The notes below the pieces were generated by a model. That model had not been told where the DNA came from. It ran no database searches and saw nothing but the letters and a program-made list of their open reading frames with translations. Positions 1 through 7,765 of a DNA stretch of 53,933 nt are shown here, piece by piece. This DNA comes from an uncultured bacterium (GTDB lineage: Bacteria; Verrucomicrobiota; Kiritimatiellia; RFP12; UBA1067). The DNA is taken from contig CACYQU010000007.1 of assembly GCA_902776615.1 (NCBI GenBank), positions 1 to 53,933 on the forward strand, given 5' to 3'. The first letter of the stretch is position 1. Each line of letters starts with the position of its first letter. The position numbers and the translations under genes were made by a program.

Positions 1-22
1 CCTCTCTTCGACGGTTGAGCAC

Positions 23-37
23 GAACATTTCATGTTC
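23..37. repeat. Short inverted repeat GAACAT-TTC-ATGTTC
   Basis: A perfect 6-bp inverted repeat with a 3-bp centre, a possible operator half-site pair. No gene can be assigned to the first 100 bases; short open frames run off the left edge but none is recognisable. Confidence 0.3.
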
Positions 38-106
38 ATCGTGAGATGATGAGTTTTAACCATTCGAGAGCCACGGCAGATTCGTATGGCGGCATGTGTG
101 ATTTCC

Positions 107-226
107 CCCTAAGGGTAAGTCTCGGAACCCCTAAGGGTGAGGCGACCTCACCCTTAGGGTGAGTAAAAGAAACCCTAAGGGGGAAGTGCTCTCACCCTTA
201 GGGTGATGGAAAGCCACCCCTAGGGG
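107..226. repeat. Array of six CCCTWAGGG sites at exact 22-bp period
   Basis: Near-palindromic sites CCCTAAGGG or CCCTTAGGG start at 107, 129, 151, 173 and 195, and a CCCCTAGGGG variant starts at 217. Consecutive starts are exactly 22 bp apart, while the 13-bp spacers differ from each other. Several sites extend to ACCCTWAGGGT with CTCA/TGAG flanks. Two helical turns between centres would place all sites on one face of the helix, as expected for cooperative binding of a dimeric protein. It could be an operator array, a centromere-like site or iterons. No DnaA box or AT-rich unwinding element was seen beside it. Confidence 0.85.
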
Positions 227-242
227 TAATTGAATTGCCTAT

Positions 243-320
243 CATTTTCGCCCTGTTTCTGTCAATGGACAGCAAATCGAATGGCACAAACCCGGCATTT
301 TCGCCCTGTTTGTGTCAATG
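243..320. repeat. 25-bp imperfect direct repeat pair
   Basis: A 25-base unit beginning CATTTTCGCCCTGTTT and ending GTCAATG occurs at 243-267 and 296-320 with one mismatch, 53 bp apart. It lies between the 22-bp array and the thiC promoter. No coding frame explains it. Confidence 0.7.
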
Positions 321-329
321 TGAAGCCCT

Positions 330-363
330 AGACCTGCCACCCCTGGGCGCCAGACCTGCCACC
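330..363. repeat. 12-bp direct repeat pair with 22-bp spacing
   Basis: AGACCTGCCACC occurs at 330-341 and 352-363. The spacing is again 22 bp, the period of the palindrome array upstream, although the motif is different. Confidence 0.65.
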
Positions 364-387
364 TCTAGCGTGGAATCGGGGGCGGGT

Positions 388-418
388 TTGGACAGGCGGC
401 GCAGATTTGTGGTACAAT
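388..418 (+). promoter_or_regulatory. Promoter of the thiC riboswitch transcript
   Basis: An extended -10 box TGTGGTACAAT ends at 418; a TTGGAC-like -35 lies at 388-393 with a long 19-nt spacer. Transcription would start just before the TPP aptamer. Confidence 0.6.
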
Positions 419-428
419 ATGCGCGTAA

Positions 429-508
429 CGGGGTGCTACGCCGCACGGTGCGGCGGGGCTGAGATGAGACCCGAGAACCTGAACAGGGTAATTCCTGCGG
501 AGGAAAGC
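429..508 (+). ncRNA. TPP riboswitch (THI element)
   Basis: The conserved THI-box segments occur in order: GGGGTGC at 430-436, GGCTGAGAT around 457-465, ACCCGAGAACCTGA around 469-482 and a GGTAAT..GCGGAGGAAAGC 3' end. The Shine-Dalgarno GGAGGA (499-504) sits inside the 3' strand of the aptamer. Ligand binding could therefore hide the ribosome-binding site of thiC directly, a translational-control arrangement with no separate expression platform visible. Confidence 0.93.
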
Positions 509-510
509 AC

Positions 511-1824
511 ATGACACAGTTGGAAGCCGCCCGCGAGGGCATTGTGACCCAGGCCATGAAAACGGTGGCCGCGAACGAGAATGTGGATGTCGAGACCGTG
601 CGCGCGGCGGTAGCGAGCGGAGAAGCGGTGATACCGCTCAACCCCGCCCACAGAAACTGCACCCCGGTTGGCGTCGGGCGCATGTTCACGACAAAGATCA
701 ATGCGAATCTGGGCCGCAGCGTAACACATTCCGGCAAAGGCGACGAGCTGGAGAAGCTGAAGGTTGCGCTTGACGCCGGCGCCGACTTCGTGATGGATCT
801 TTCGGTAGGGTCGTCCGAAGAGGAGATTTCGGGCATCCGCCAGGGAATGCTCGATGCCAGCCCGAAGCCGCTTGGAACAGTGCCGATCTACGAAACGATT
901 TCGCTTCTCGGCGACATTCCGAAGATGGATCCGAAATTCCTGATAGGGGTCATCCGCCGCCAGGCCGAGCAGGGCGTGGACTTCATGACGCTTCACGCCG
1001 GGCTGCTTCTGAAACACATTCCCAACGCCATGAAGCGCAAAATGGGCATCGTCTCGCGCGGCGGCGCGATAATGGCCGAGTGGATGATGGAGAACAAGGC
1101 CGAAAATCCCCTCTACACGCATTGGGACGAGGTGATGGACATTCTCGCGGAGCATGATGTGACAGTGTCGCTCGGCGATGGTCTTCGACCGGGGTGCCTT
1201 GCGGACGCGTCCGACGCGGCGCAGTTCGGCGAGCTGGACATTCTCGGCGAACTTGTCGAGCGCTGCCGCGCGCGCGGCGTGCAGACGATGGTGGAGGGTC
1301 CGGGCCATGTGCCGTTCGACCAGATAAAGATGAACATGGAGCGCCAGCAGGAGGTCTGCAAAAAGGCTCCATTCTACGTGCTTGGACCGGTCACCACCGA
1401 CATAGCCCCCGGCTACGACCACATCGTTTCGGCGATAGGCGCGACCGCCGCCGCGACATACGGCGCGTCGCTGCTCTGCTATGTGACGCCGGCGGAGCAT
1501 CTTGGCCTGCCCGATGCGGAAGAGGTGCATCAAGGCTGCATCGCCTACAAGATCGCCGCCCACGCGGGCGACGTGGCGCGCCACTTGCCGGGCGCGCGCG
1601 ACCGCGACGACGCGATGGCCGACGCGCGCGCGGCATTCGACTGGGATCGCCAGTTCGCCGCGTGCCTCGATCCGAAGCGCGCGAAGGAGCGCTGGCTCAA
1701 GACGCGCGCGTTCACCGACGAGGCCCACGACGACGACCACTGCTCGATGTGCGGCAAGCAGTTTTGCGCAGTAAGAACCTCCCGCCGCATACGCAAACTC
1801 GCCGAGGCCGCGAATTTGGTATAA
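511..1824 (+). CDS. thiC: Phosphomethylpyrimidine synthase ThiC
   Basis: ThiC is a radical-SAM enzyme that converts aminoimidazole ribotide to hydroxymethylpyrimidine phosphate in thiamine synthesis. The 437-aa protein is of the short form, lacking the N-terminal extension of the ~600-aa proteobacterial type. Visible family signatures include NPAHRN..PVGVG near residue 48, a VEGPGHVP segment near 263, and the C-terminal cluster motif CSMCGKQFC near 412-420, which binds the 4Fe-4S cluster outside the usual radical-SAM CxxxCxxC order. It follows a TPP riboswitch, so it is repressed by the pathway end product. The next gene's promoter overlaps its stop codon, suggesting a single-gene transcript. 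Confidence 0.96.
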   Translation: MTQLEAAREGIVTQAMKTVAANENVDVETVRAAVASGEAVIPLNPAHRNCTPVGVGRMFTTKINANLGRSVTHSGKGDELEKLKVALDAGADFVMDLSVGSSEEEISGIRQGMLDASPKPLGTVPIYETISLLGDIPKMDPKFLIGVIRRQAEQGVDFMTLHAGLLLKHIPNAMKRKMGIVSRGGAIMAEWMMENKAENPLYTHWDEVMDILAEHDVTVSLGDGLRPGCLADASDAAQFGELDILGELVERCRARGVQTMVEGPGHVPFDQIKMNMERQQEVCKKAPFYVLGPVTTDIAPGYDHIVSAIGATAAATYGASLLCYVTPAEHLGLPDAEEVHQGCIAYKIAAHAGDVARHLPGARDRDDAMADARAAFDWDRQFAACLDPKRAKERWLKTRAFTDEAHDDDHCSMCGKQFCAVRTSRRIRKLAEAANLV

Positions 1825-1825
1825 T
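1815..1825 (+). promoter_or_regulatory. Extended -10 box giving a predicted leaderless mRNA
   Basis: TTTGGTATAAT ends at 1825, overlapping the thiC stop codon. Only 7 nt separate it from the ATG at 1833, so the expected start point lies at or next to the start codon. Confidence 0.65.
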
Positions 1826-1832
1826 ATTGCCC

Positions 1833-2126
1833 ATGCTGAGCGAGATTCTGGAGTTTGCAATGCTTTTCGCCTTCGGCTTTTCGTGGCCGTTTGCGATATT
1901 GAAGACGTACCGCGCCAAACGTGTGGACGGCAAGAGCCCCATGTTCATGGCGATCGTCATCATCGGCTATTGCTGCGGAATAGCGGCGCACCTCGTCGAC
2001 GGCACCAAGCTGTGGCTGTGCTGGGTGTATCTGGCAGACATGGCGCTGGTCTCCGCGGATCTTTCTCTGTATTTCCATTATGCGGCGAAGAACCGCCGCC
2101 AAACGCCAAAGGAGCAGACAAAATGA
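1833..2126 (+). CDS. SemiSWEET/PQ-loop-like small membrane protein
   Basis: The 97-aa protein has three predicted membrane helices (about residues 4-22, 37-55 and 60-82). The first is followed by a WPFAILKTYRAK segment, which resembles the PQ-loop/SemiSWEET pattern of a proline in helix 1 followed by a basic loop. Such proteins dimerise to form six-helix sugar uniporters. The gene ends in an ATGA overlap with the phosphofructokinase gene (start 2123), so the two are probably co-transcribed, which fits a sugar uptake role. The substrate cannot be told from sequence, and another small PQ-loop protein is possible. No Shine-Dalgarno fits between the promoter and the ATG. Confidence 0.6.
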   Translation: MLSEILEFAMLFAFGFSWPFAILKTYRAKRVDGKSPMFMAIVIIGYCCGIAAHLVDGTKLWLCWVYLADMALVSADLSLYFHYAAKNRRQTPKEQTK

Positions 2127-3502
2127 CCAATGTGCTTGAGAAGATCATCGCCTCGCCCGACAAGTATTCGTTCGAGATAGAGCGTCTTGGCGACTGCAAG
2201 ATCGATTCGCCCGTCAGGAAGCACGAGTTCGTGAAGGACGACGAGCGCATCTTCATAACCGAGAACAGGTCGTTCTACAAGCGCCTCAAGGAGCTTCTCG
2301 GGCGCGAACCCACGTTCGAGCGCGCCGGCCCCAAGCCCAAGATCTTCCACGACCCCAGCTGGACGCGCGTCGGAATCGTGACCGCCGGCGGACTCTGTCC
2401 GGGGCTCAACAACGTAATCAAGGGCCTTGTCGAGATTCTCACCTACGACTACGGCGTGAAGACGATATTCGGCATTCGCTACGGTTATGCGGGGCTCAAC
2501 CCCGCGTGCGGCTACAAGCCTTTGATGCTCGATCCGGATGTCGTCGACACGATTCACGAAATCGGCGGCACGATCCTCGGCTCCAGCCGGGGCCAGCAAC
2601 CTTCCGATGTAATGGTAGACACGCTGGTGAGGATGAACATAAACGTTCTTTTCTGCATCGGCGGCGACGGTTCTCTGCGGTGCGCTGCGGACGTGGCGGA
2701 CGAGGCGAAGAAGCGCGGCCTCAAGATATCGGTAGTCGGCATTCCGAAGACGATCGACAACGACCTGATGTTCGTCGGGCGCAGCTTCGGTTTCGAGACA
2801 TCGGTTGCCGAGGCTGCGAACGTGATACGCGGCGCTCACGTCGAGGCCAAGGGAACGCCCGGCGGAATAGGCCTCGTGAAGCTCATGGGCCGGGATTCCG
2901 GATTCATCGCCGCATACGCCTCGATGTCCAATCCTGTCGTGAACTTCTGCCTCGTGCCGGAAAGTCCGTTCACTCTCGACGGGCCGAACGGACTCTTCGC
3001 CGCGCTCGAAAACCGCTTCGCCGCCGGCAAGGACCACGCCGTGATTGTCGTCGCCGAGGGCGCGGGACAGGAGCTGTTCAAGGACATCCCCGATGTGCGC
3101 GACGCTTCCGGGAACATTCTCAAGAAGGATATCGGCGAGTTCCTCAAGCGCGCCATCGAGTGCCACATGAAGAGCCGCGGCATAAAGACGTCCGTCAAGT
3201 ATTTCGACCCTAGCTACACGATACGGAGCTGTCCGGCGAAGGGCACCGACGCGATACGCTGCTACATGCTGGCGCGAAACGCCGTCCATGCCGCGATGGC
3301 CGGGCGCACGAACTGCGTCGTCGGGAATCTCGGCGAGACGTTCGCGTTGGTGCCGATCCGTCTCGCGACGATCGAACGGCAGAAGATACGCACCGATCGC
3401 GAGATGTGGCGCAGCGTGATGGACGCGACCGGGCAGGAGTTCTATTTCGGCGGCAAGGAGCGGAAGTCGTCCGGTTCGGGTCTGGACCTCGACGCACCGT
3501 GA
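2123..3502 (+). CDS. ATP-dependent 6-phosphofructokinase, plant/protist-like type
   Basis: It phosphorylates fructose 6-phosphate to fructose 1,6-bisphosphate in glycolysis. The 459-aa protein is longer than the ~320-aa bacterial PfkA because of an N-terminal extension of about 90 residues. The nucleotide loop reads GGLCPGLN near residue 90, the phosphoryl-donor motif GGDGSL near 177 and the catalytic motif PKTIDND near 207. The glycine in GGDG rather than aspartate predicts ATP rather than pyrophosphate as donor, while the lysine in PKTIDND is typical of the plant, trypanosome and spirochaete group. Start is the ATG at 2123, overlapping the upstream stop and preceded by an AAAGGAG Shine-Dalgarno. 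Confidence 0.9.
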   Translation: MTNVLEKIIASPDKYSFEIERLGDCKIDSPVRKHEFVKDDERIFITENRSFYKRLKELLGREPTFERAGPKPKIFHDPSWTRVGIVTAGGLCPGLNNVIKGLVEILTYDYGVKTIFGIRYGYAGLNPACGYKPLMLDPDVVDTIHEIGGTILGSSRGQQPSDVMVDTLVRMNINVLFCIGGDGSLRCAADVADEAKKRGLKISVVGIPKTIDNDLMFVGRSFGFETSVAEAANVIRGAHVEAKGTPGGIGLVKLMGRDSGFIAAYASMSNPVVNFCLVPESPFTLDGPNGLFAALENRFAAGKDHAVIVVAEGAGQELFKDIPDVRDASGNILKKDIGEFLKRAIECHMKSRGIKTSVKYFDPSYTIRSCPAKGTDAIRCYMLARNAVHAAMAGRTNCVVGNLGETFALVPIRLATIERQKIRTDREMWRSVMDATGQEFYFGGKERKSSGSGLDLDAP

Positions 3503-3522
3503 ACCGTGGGGGGTATGCGCAA

Positions 3523-4449
3523 ATGTCGATTGACGAACTGAACGCGCTTGCGGAAAGCGACAGCTTCAACGAATTCATACGCGTCTGCGAGGCGCGCCAG
3601 TGCAAGGCGCTCTCGAAGATAGCCGACGACATAACCGCCCGTCCGGGAGTGAGGCTGATACTTCTCGCCGGCGCGAGCTCGGCCGGCAAGACGACTACGG
3701 CCAAGCGCCTTTGCACGCAGCTCAGGGTCAACGGCGCGGAGGCTACGCACTTCTCGACCGACGACTATTTCGTCGGCGACGCGCGCAATCCGCGCGACGA
3801 GAACGGCGAGTTGGACTACGAAACCGTAGAGGCCGTCGACGCGCCCCGGCTCGCAGCCGACCTGAACGCGCTTCTCGAAGGGCGCGAGATACATCCCAGG
3901 CGGTTCGACTTCGTGAAGCACGATGGCTTTGACGACGAAGGAACCATGAGCATACCGGAGAACGGCTACATCGTGCTTGAGGGCATCCACGCGCTAAATC
4001 CGTGCCTCACGCGCGACGTGCCGGAGAAGTGCAAGTATCGCGTGTTCGTCGAGCCGAAGACCCAGCCGGAGATTTTCGCCAAGACGTGCCTGAGGTCCTC
4101 CGACGCGCGCCTTCTGCGGCGCCTCGTGCGCGACAACCAGTTCCGCAAGATGAGCCCCGTCGAGACGTTCCGCATGTGGCCGAAGGTTCTCGCCGGCGAG
4201 GAGAAGTGGATAAATCCGTTTCGCGGCAACGCCGACGTGGAGTTCGACTCCGCGCTGGAGTACGAGCTTTGCGTGCTCAAGTCGTACGTGGCCGGGCTTC
4301 TCGAAATCGTCAAGCACAAGGTTCCGGACGAGACGAAGGCCGCGATGCTCGCCGATCTGCTGTCGATGGTCGTAGCGGTTTCGCCTGTCGCGGTTCCGGG
4401 CGACTCGATTCTGAGAGAGACGATCGGCTCCAGCCAGCTGGACTACTAG
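3523..4449 (+). CDS. Uridine kinase-like P-loop nucleoside kinase
   Basis: A 308-aa P-loop kinase of the PRK/Udk family. The Walker A motif GASSAGKTT lies at residues 50-58, the substrate aspartates in STDDYF near 82 and the Walker B-like strand VLEGIHALNP near 150. It matches the C-terminal kinase half of the larger bacterial 'nucleoside kinase' proteins that carry an N-terminal TGS/threonyl-tRNA-synthetase-like domain; that part is absent here. Uridine or cytidine phosphorylation is the likely role, but substrate specificity is uncertain. The start at 3523 is chosen because a G-rich Shine-Dalgarno (GGGGGG, 3508-3513) precedes it, 20 nt after the phosphofructokinase stop. Confidence 0.8.
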   Translation: MSIDELNALAESDSFNEFIRVCEARQCKALSKIADDITARPGVRLILLAGASSAGKTTTAKRLCTQLRVNGAEATHFSTDDYFVGDARNPRDENGELDYETVEAVDAPRLAADLNALLEGREIHPRRFDFVKHDGFDDEGTMSIPENGYIVLEGIHALNPCLTRDVPEKCKYRVFVEPKTQPEIFAKTCLRSSDARLLRRLVRDNQFRKMSPVETFRMWPKVLAGEEKWINPFRGNADVEFDSALEYELCVLKSYVAGLLEIVKHKVPDETKAAMLADLLSMVVAVSPVAVPGDSILRETIGSSQLDY

Positions 4450-4467
4450 TACCGTTCCGACACGCAA

Positions 4468-4478
4468 TATGGTATAAT
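4468..4478 (+). promoter_or_regulatory. Extended -10 box TATGGTATAAT, predicted leaderless
   Basis: The -10 hexamer is 4473-4478 and the ATG is at 4485, leaving 6 nt, so +1 would coincide with the start codon. There is no Shine-Dalgarno and no clear -35. Confidence 0.7.
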
Positions 4479-4484
4479 TGAATC

Positions 4485-6083
4485 ATGAAAACACTCATCA
4501 CGACAGCGCTCGCCGCATTGTGCGCCATGTTTGCCTCGGCCGACGAGCGGATAAAGGTCGCCTGCATAGGCGATTCCATAACTTACGGACTTGGCCTGGC
4601 CGACCGGGGCGCAGAGTCGTACCCGGCGCAGTTGCAGGGCCTGCTGGACGCCTCCTCCCCCGGACGCTACGAGGTGCGCAACTTCGGCAACTCGGGGCGC
4701 GGCATATACCTCGACTCGATGCGCGGCAGCGAAAAGCGCGGCTTCCGCTACATGCCCGAGCACAAGGCCGCCCTCGAATGGAAGCCGGATATCGTGATCT
4801 GCAACCTCGGCATCAACGACAACGGCGAGTACATAAAGGAATACACCGGCGGACGCCGCCGCGGGCAGTTCGTGCACGACTATGCGATTATGCTGTCGGA
4901 CTACGTGAAGGACGGGAACAAGCCGAAGTTCTACATCTGGACCAAACTCGCGCCGCTCGCGCCCGGCCAGAAGTTCTACCGCAGTCCGGAGCCTTTCCTG
5001 ATGCAGGCCGATCTCGAGAGGGTCGCCCGCGTGTCGCACGCGTGCGGAATCGACATGCAGGCGCCGCTCAGGGAGAAGATGGACGAGATTCTCGCCAAGG
5101 ACAAGATACATCCCAACGCCGAGGGCGCGCGCTTAATAGCCGAGACGACCTTCAAGGCCATGACCACGCCCGCCCAGGAGCCCATCGAGCTGCCCGAGAC
5201 TTTAAAGACGGCGGCGCCGCGCGAACTGTGGCTCTGCGCGGGACAGTCCAACATGCAGAAGGGATGGAACGAGTTCAACGCCTACCCCGCCGAAAAGGAG
5301 CGCGTCAAGAAGGAGATGGAGCGCCTTGCCAAATGCGACATACACTTCTGGGACTTCAACGACGGCAGCTGGCGGAAGCTTACGCCCGAGAATGCCTTGC
5401 GCAAGAGCGCTTTCGGCGTATCGTTCGCAATTCGCCGCGCGGAGGCGACGAAGAAGCCGATCGGAATGCTCTACGTCGCGGCGGGAGGCGCTCCTACCGA
5501 GTCGTTCCTCTCCGAGCAGACGATGTGCGCGGTCGGTTCCGACGGCAAGCCTCTCTATCCCGCTCTCGCAGCCATCGCAACGAACCGCCACCGCCTCGAC
5601 CAGAACAAGGACTTCCCGTGCGCATGGGTCGCCAGGGAGTATCCGCGCCGCAGGGCGAACAAGGAAGAGGCCTACTGGTGGCCGGTGTCGCTCATGTACG
5701 ATCAGGGAATCAAGCGCATAAAGGAAAGCCGCATTCCTGTCGACGGCATACTCTGGTACCAGGGCGAGTCGAATGCGACGACATGCGTCGCGCCCGATAC
5801 GCCGACGGCGCGCGACTACCAGGTAGAGACGCTTCGCGCGCTCGTTTCGGAACTGCGCGGCGACGCGAAGATACCGTTCGTCATGATGGGCCTGCCGAAG
5901 ATGAACCGTCCGTGGGAGCAGTACCGCGCCGTCCAGCGCCAGGTGTGCGAAGAGACGGGCGCGATATTCGTCGATACGTTCGCGGCCGGGCTCGGCGAGA
6001 TGCACGATGTCCATCCGCGCGACAAGACCGCCTTCGCCGACCTTGCGGCGGATGCCGTGCAACGCGCCACATCGGGTTCGTAA
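4485..6083 (+). CDS. Secreted two-domain esterase: SGNH hydrolase plus sialate O-acetylesterase-like domain
   Basis: A 532-aa exported protein with a signal peptide (about residues 1-19). The first domain is an SGNH/GDSL hydrolase: GDSIT with nucleophile Ser31, FGNSG near 67, GIND at 109-112 and the catalytic pair D206-K-I-H209. The second, from about 245, is a SASA-type carbohydrate esterase with GQSNM (Ser255) and WYQGESNA near 425. Both remove acetyl or similar ester groups from glycans, so the protein probably deacetylates complex polysaccharide or mucin glycans. It has its own promoter. The next ORF begins in the same reading frame one codon after the TAA stop (see the finding). Confidence 0.88.
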   Translation: MKTLITTALAALCAMFASADERIKVACIGDSITYGLGLADRGAESYPAQLQGLLDASSPGRYEVRNFGNSGRGIYLDSMRGSEKRGFRYMPEHKAALEWKPDIVICNLGINDNGEYIKEYTGGRRRGQFVHDYAIMLSDYVKDGNKPKFYIWTKLAPLAPGQKFYRSPEPFLMQADLERVARVSHACGIDMQAPLREKMDEILAKDKIHPNAEGARLIAETTFKAMTTPAQEPIELPETLKTAAPRELWLCAGQSNMQKGWNEFNAYPAEKERVKKEMERLAKCDIHFWDFNDGSWRKLTPENALRKSAFGVSFAIRRAEATKKPIGMLYVAAGGAPTESFLSEQTMCAVGSDGKPLYPALAAIATNRHRLDQNKDFPCAWVAREYPRRRANKEEAYWWPVSLMYDQGIKRIKESRIPVDGILWYQGESNATTCVAPDTPTARDYQVETLRALVSELRGDAKIPFVMMGLPKMNRPWEQYRAVQRQVCEETGAIFVDTFAAGLGEMHDVHPRDKTAFADLAADAVQRATSGS

Positions 6084-6086
6084 GCC

Positions 6087-6407
6087 ATGAAAACGCCAGA
6101 GGGAAAGACGATAACTTTCACTTTCATGTCGCAGCCGACCCATGAGCCGAAGGGTTGCTGGGTGGCGAAGCTGACGTTTCCCGGCGGGTCGGACGCGAAC
6201 AGCATACTGCCCATCGAAATCTCGCAGGGCGACGGATCGCCGGTGCGCGAAGGCGTGTTCGAGTTCGCCGGCAAGCGGCTGGCCGTTCGTGACGGGCACG
6301 CCCGCATAGCCTATGCGGACTTCGTGAAAGGCAAGCACGAGACGGCGCTTTGGCTGCACCGTACGGACGTGCCGGAGCCGATTCCCGGCGGGCTGACGTT
6401 CGCGTGA
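6087..6407 (+). CDS. Hypothetical 106-aa protein in frame with the upstream esterase
   Basis: No family recognised. The sequence looks like alternating beta strands and could be a small beta-sandwich. It has no signal peptide, although its neighbour is secreted. The ATG lies one codon after the in-frame TAA stop of the esterase and has no convincing Shine-Dalgarno. It may be translated by re-initiation, be a detached C-terminal domain, or become joined by readthrough. Codon use resembles its neighbours. Confidence 0.55.
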   Translation: MKTPEGKTITFTFMSQPTHEPKGCWVAKLTFPGGSDANSILPIEISQGDGSPVREGVFEFAGKRLAVRDGHARIAYADFVKGKHETALWLHRTDVPEPIPGGLTFA

Positions 6408-6435
6408 CGGGCACAGCGGAAGCGGAGGCGCTACA

Positions 6436-7038
6436 ATGACCGATCATGAATGGTATGAACTGGTGAAAAGCGGCGATGATGCCGGCTGGCGGCTTGTTTG
6501 GGAAAAAGTCGTCGAGCCGGAGTCGACTTCGCTGCGCAGCGCCGAGATGATGAAGCGTTTCTCCATAACCGCCGACGACCTTATGGGCATGCTCTACGAA
6601 GACATGCTGGCGCGCCGCAAGATAGACCTGTACCGCGACGACGGCGGCAGCCTGCAGGGATGGCTGAGGACCTATGTGCGCGGATACGTGCTTGGCGCAG
6701 ATCCGAACCGGCACGGCGAGATATCGATAGAAGGCGCCCATCAGGACGGCGACGGCGAAAGCGAAGCGATGAGCCTGCCAAAGCAGGATCACGAGGTCGT
6801 GAGGCGCGAAGTATGGCAGATGACGCTTTGGTGCTTTCGCGAATTGTGGAACGAGGACCCCGAGCGCTGCTACATACACCTGCTCAAGACGCGCTTCTTC
6901 TTTTCGAGCGAAGAAGTGAAGGAATTTCTGGACGTGTCGTCCGCGGCGAATGTCGATCAGGTGTTTTCCCGGTCCATAAAGTTCATGCGTCAGCGTTACG
7001 CATACCACGACGCGCACCCTCCGGTGTCCAGGAAGTGA
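6436..7038 (+). CDS. Divergent ECF-type RNA polymerase sigma factor
   Basis: The 200-aa protein has the size and layout of an ECF sigma factor. A region-2-like part (about residues 10-95) includes acidic DDLMGMLYEDML followed by a SLQGWLRTYVRGYV helix, which resembles the sigma2 core-binding and -10 recognition helices. A possible sigma4-like helix-turn-helix lies at about 140-190. No anti-sigma factor gene is adjacent. The start has a clear Shine-Dalgarno (GGAGG at 6423-6427). Similarity is judged by pattern only, and another helical DNA-binding protein cannot be excluded. Confidence 0.5.
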   Translation: MTDHEWYELVKSGDDAGWRLVWEKVVEPESTSLRSAEMMKRFSITADDLMGMLYEDMLARRKIDLYRDDGGSLQGWLRTYVRGYVLGADPNRHGEISIEGAHQDGDGESEAMSLPKQDHEVVRREVWQMTLWCFRELWNEDPERCYIHLLKTRFFFSSEEVKEFLDVSSAANVDQVFSRSIKFMRQRYAYHDAHPPVSRK

Positions 7039-7087
7039 CCTGCAGTCGCGCCGCCGCGGGGATTCGCACAACACGGGATGCGCAAAA

Positions 7088-7098
7088 TATGATATACT
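7088..7098 (+). promoter_or_regulatory. Extended -10 promoter of efp
   Basis: AATATGATATACT with hexamer TATACT at 7093-7098, leaving a leader of about 60 nt before the efp start. Confidence 0.55.
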
Positions 7099-7165
7099 GT
7101 GTGCCGTAAACGAAGTATCTGGCCGCAAGGCCTCCAACCAAGTTCAGAAACCTAAGGAGAAAGCA

Positions 7166-7741
7166 ATGGGTGAAGTAATCGGAGCGGGCGAGTTGCACAA
7201 AGGCGTGAAGCTGCTCATCGACGGCGAACCGTGGGAAATCACGGAGTTCGACTTCTCCAAGCCGGGCAAGGGCCAGGCGATCTACAACTGCAAGCTCAGG
7301 AACATGATGACCGGAACCGGCATGTCGAAGAGCTACCGTTCGGGCGACAAGTTCGAAAAGCCCGACCTTACTCAGCAGGATGTGACATATTCCTACGACG
7401 ACGGCACGGCGTTCGTCTTCACCGACGACAACTTCGAGGAGATCCGCGTCAGCTACGACGTCATGGGCGACAACAAGTACTTCCTCATGGACGAGATGGC
7501 CGTCAAGGCGCTGTTCTTCAACGACAAGGTGATAGGCGTGCAGCTTCCCCAGCTCGTCGAGCGCAAGGTGACGAAGGTCGAGCCGGGCGTGAAGGGCAAT
7601 ACGGCCAGCGGCAAGGTAACGAAGCCTGCGACGGTCGAGGGCGGCTACACGCTCGCGGTTCCGCTCTTCATCAACGAGGGTGACGTGATCCGCATCAACA
7701 CCGAAAGCGGCGAATACAACGACCGCGTTTCGACGCGTTGA
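7166..7741 (+). CDS. efp: Translation elongation factor P
   Basis: EF-P relieves ribosome stalling at polyproline stretches. The 191-aa length and three-domain arrangement are standard. The domain I loop reads SKPGKGQA near residues 30-37, with a lysine at the tip that is the usual modification site. The C-terminus keeps the GDVIRINTESGEY signature. No EpmA/EpmB-type modification gene lies in the window. A strong Shine-Dalgarno (AAGGAG) precedes the ATG. Confidence 0.95.
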   Translation: MGEVIGAGELHKGVKLLIDGEPWEITEFDFSKPGKGQAIYNCKLRNMMTGTGMSKSYRSGDKFEKPDLTQQDVTYSYDDGTAFVFTDDNFEEIRVSYDVMGDNKYFLMDEMAVKALFFNDKVIGVQLPQLVERKVTKVEPGVKGNTASGKVTKPATVEGGYTLAVPLFINEGDVIRINTESGEYNDRVSTR

Positions 7742-7765
7742 TTTTCTGGCCACGAGGGCCAAGCG

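Noticed and set aside
1..49. C-terminal end of a gene entering from the left
   Set aside because: All three forward frames stop within 50 bases and none shows a recognisable end; it cannot be supported.
107..226. CRISPR array
   Set aside because: The repeats are only 9-10 bp with 13-bp spacers, and no cas gene is present; the pattern fits phased binding sites.
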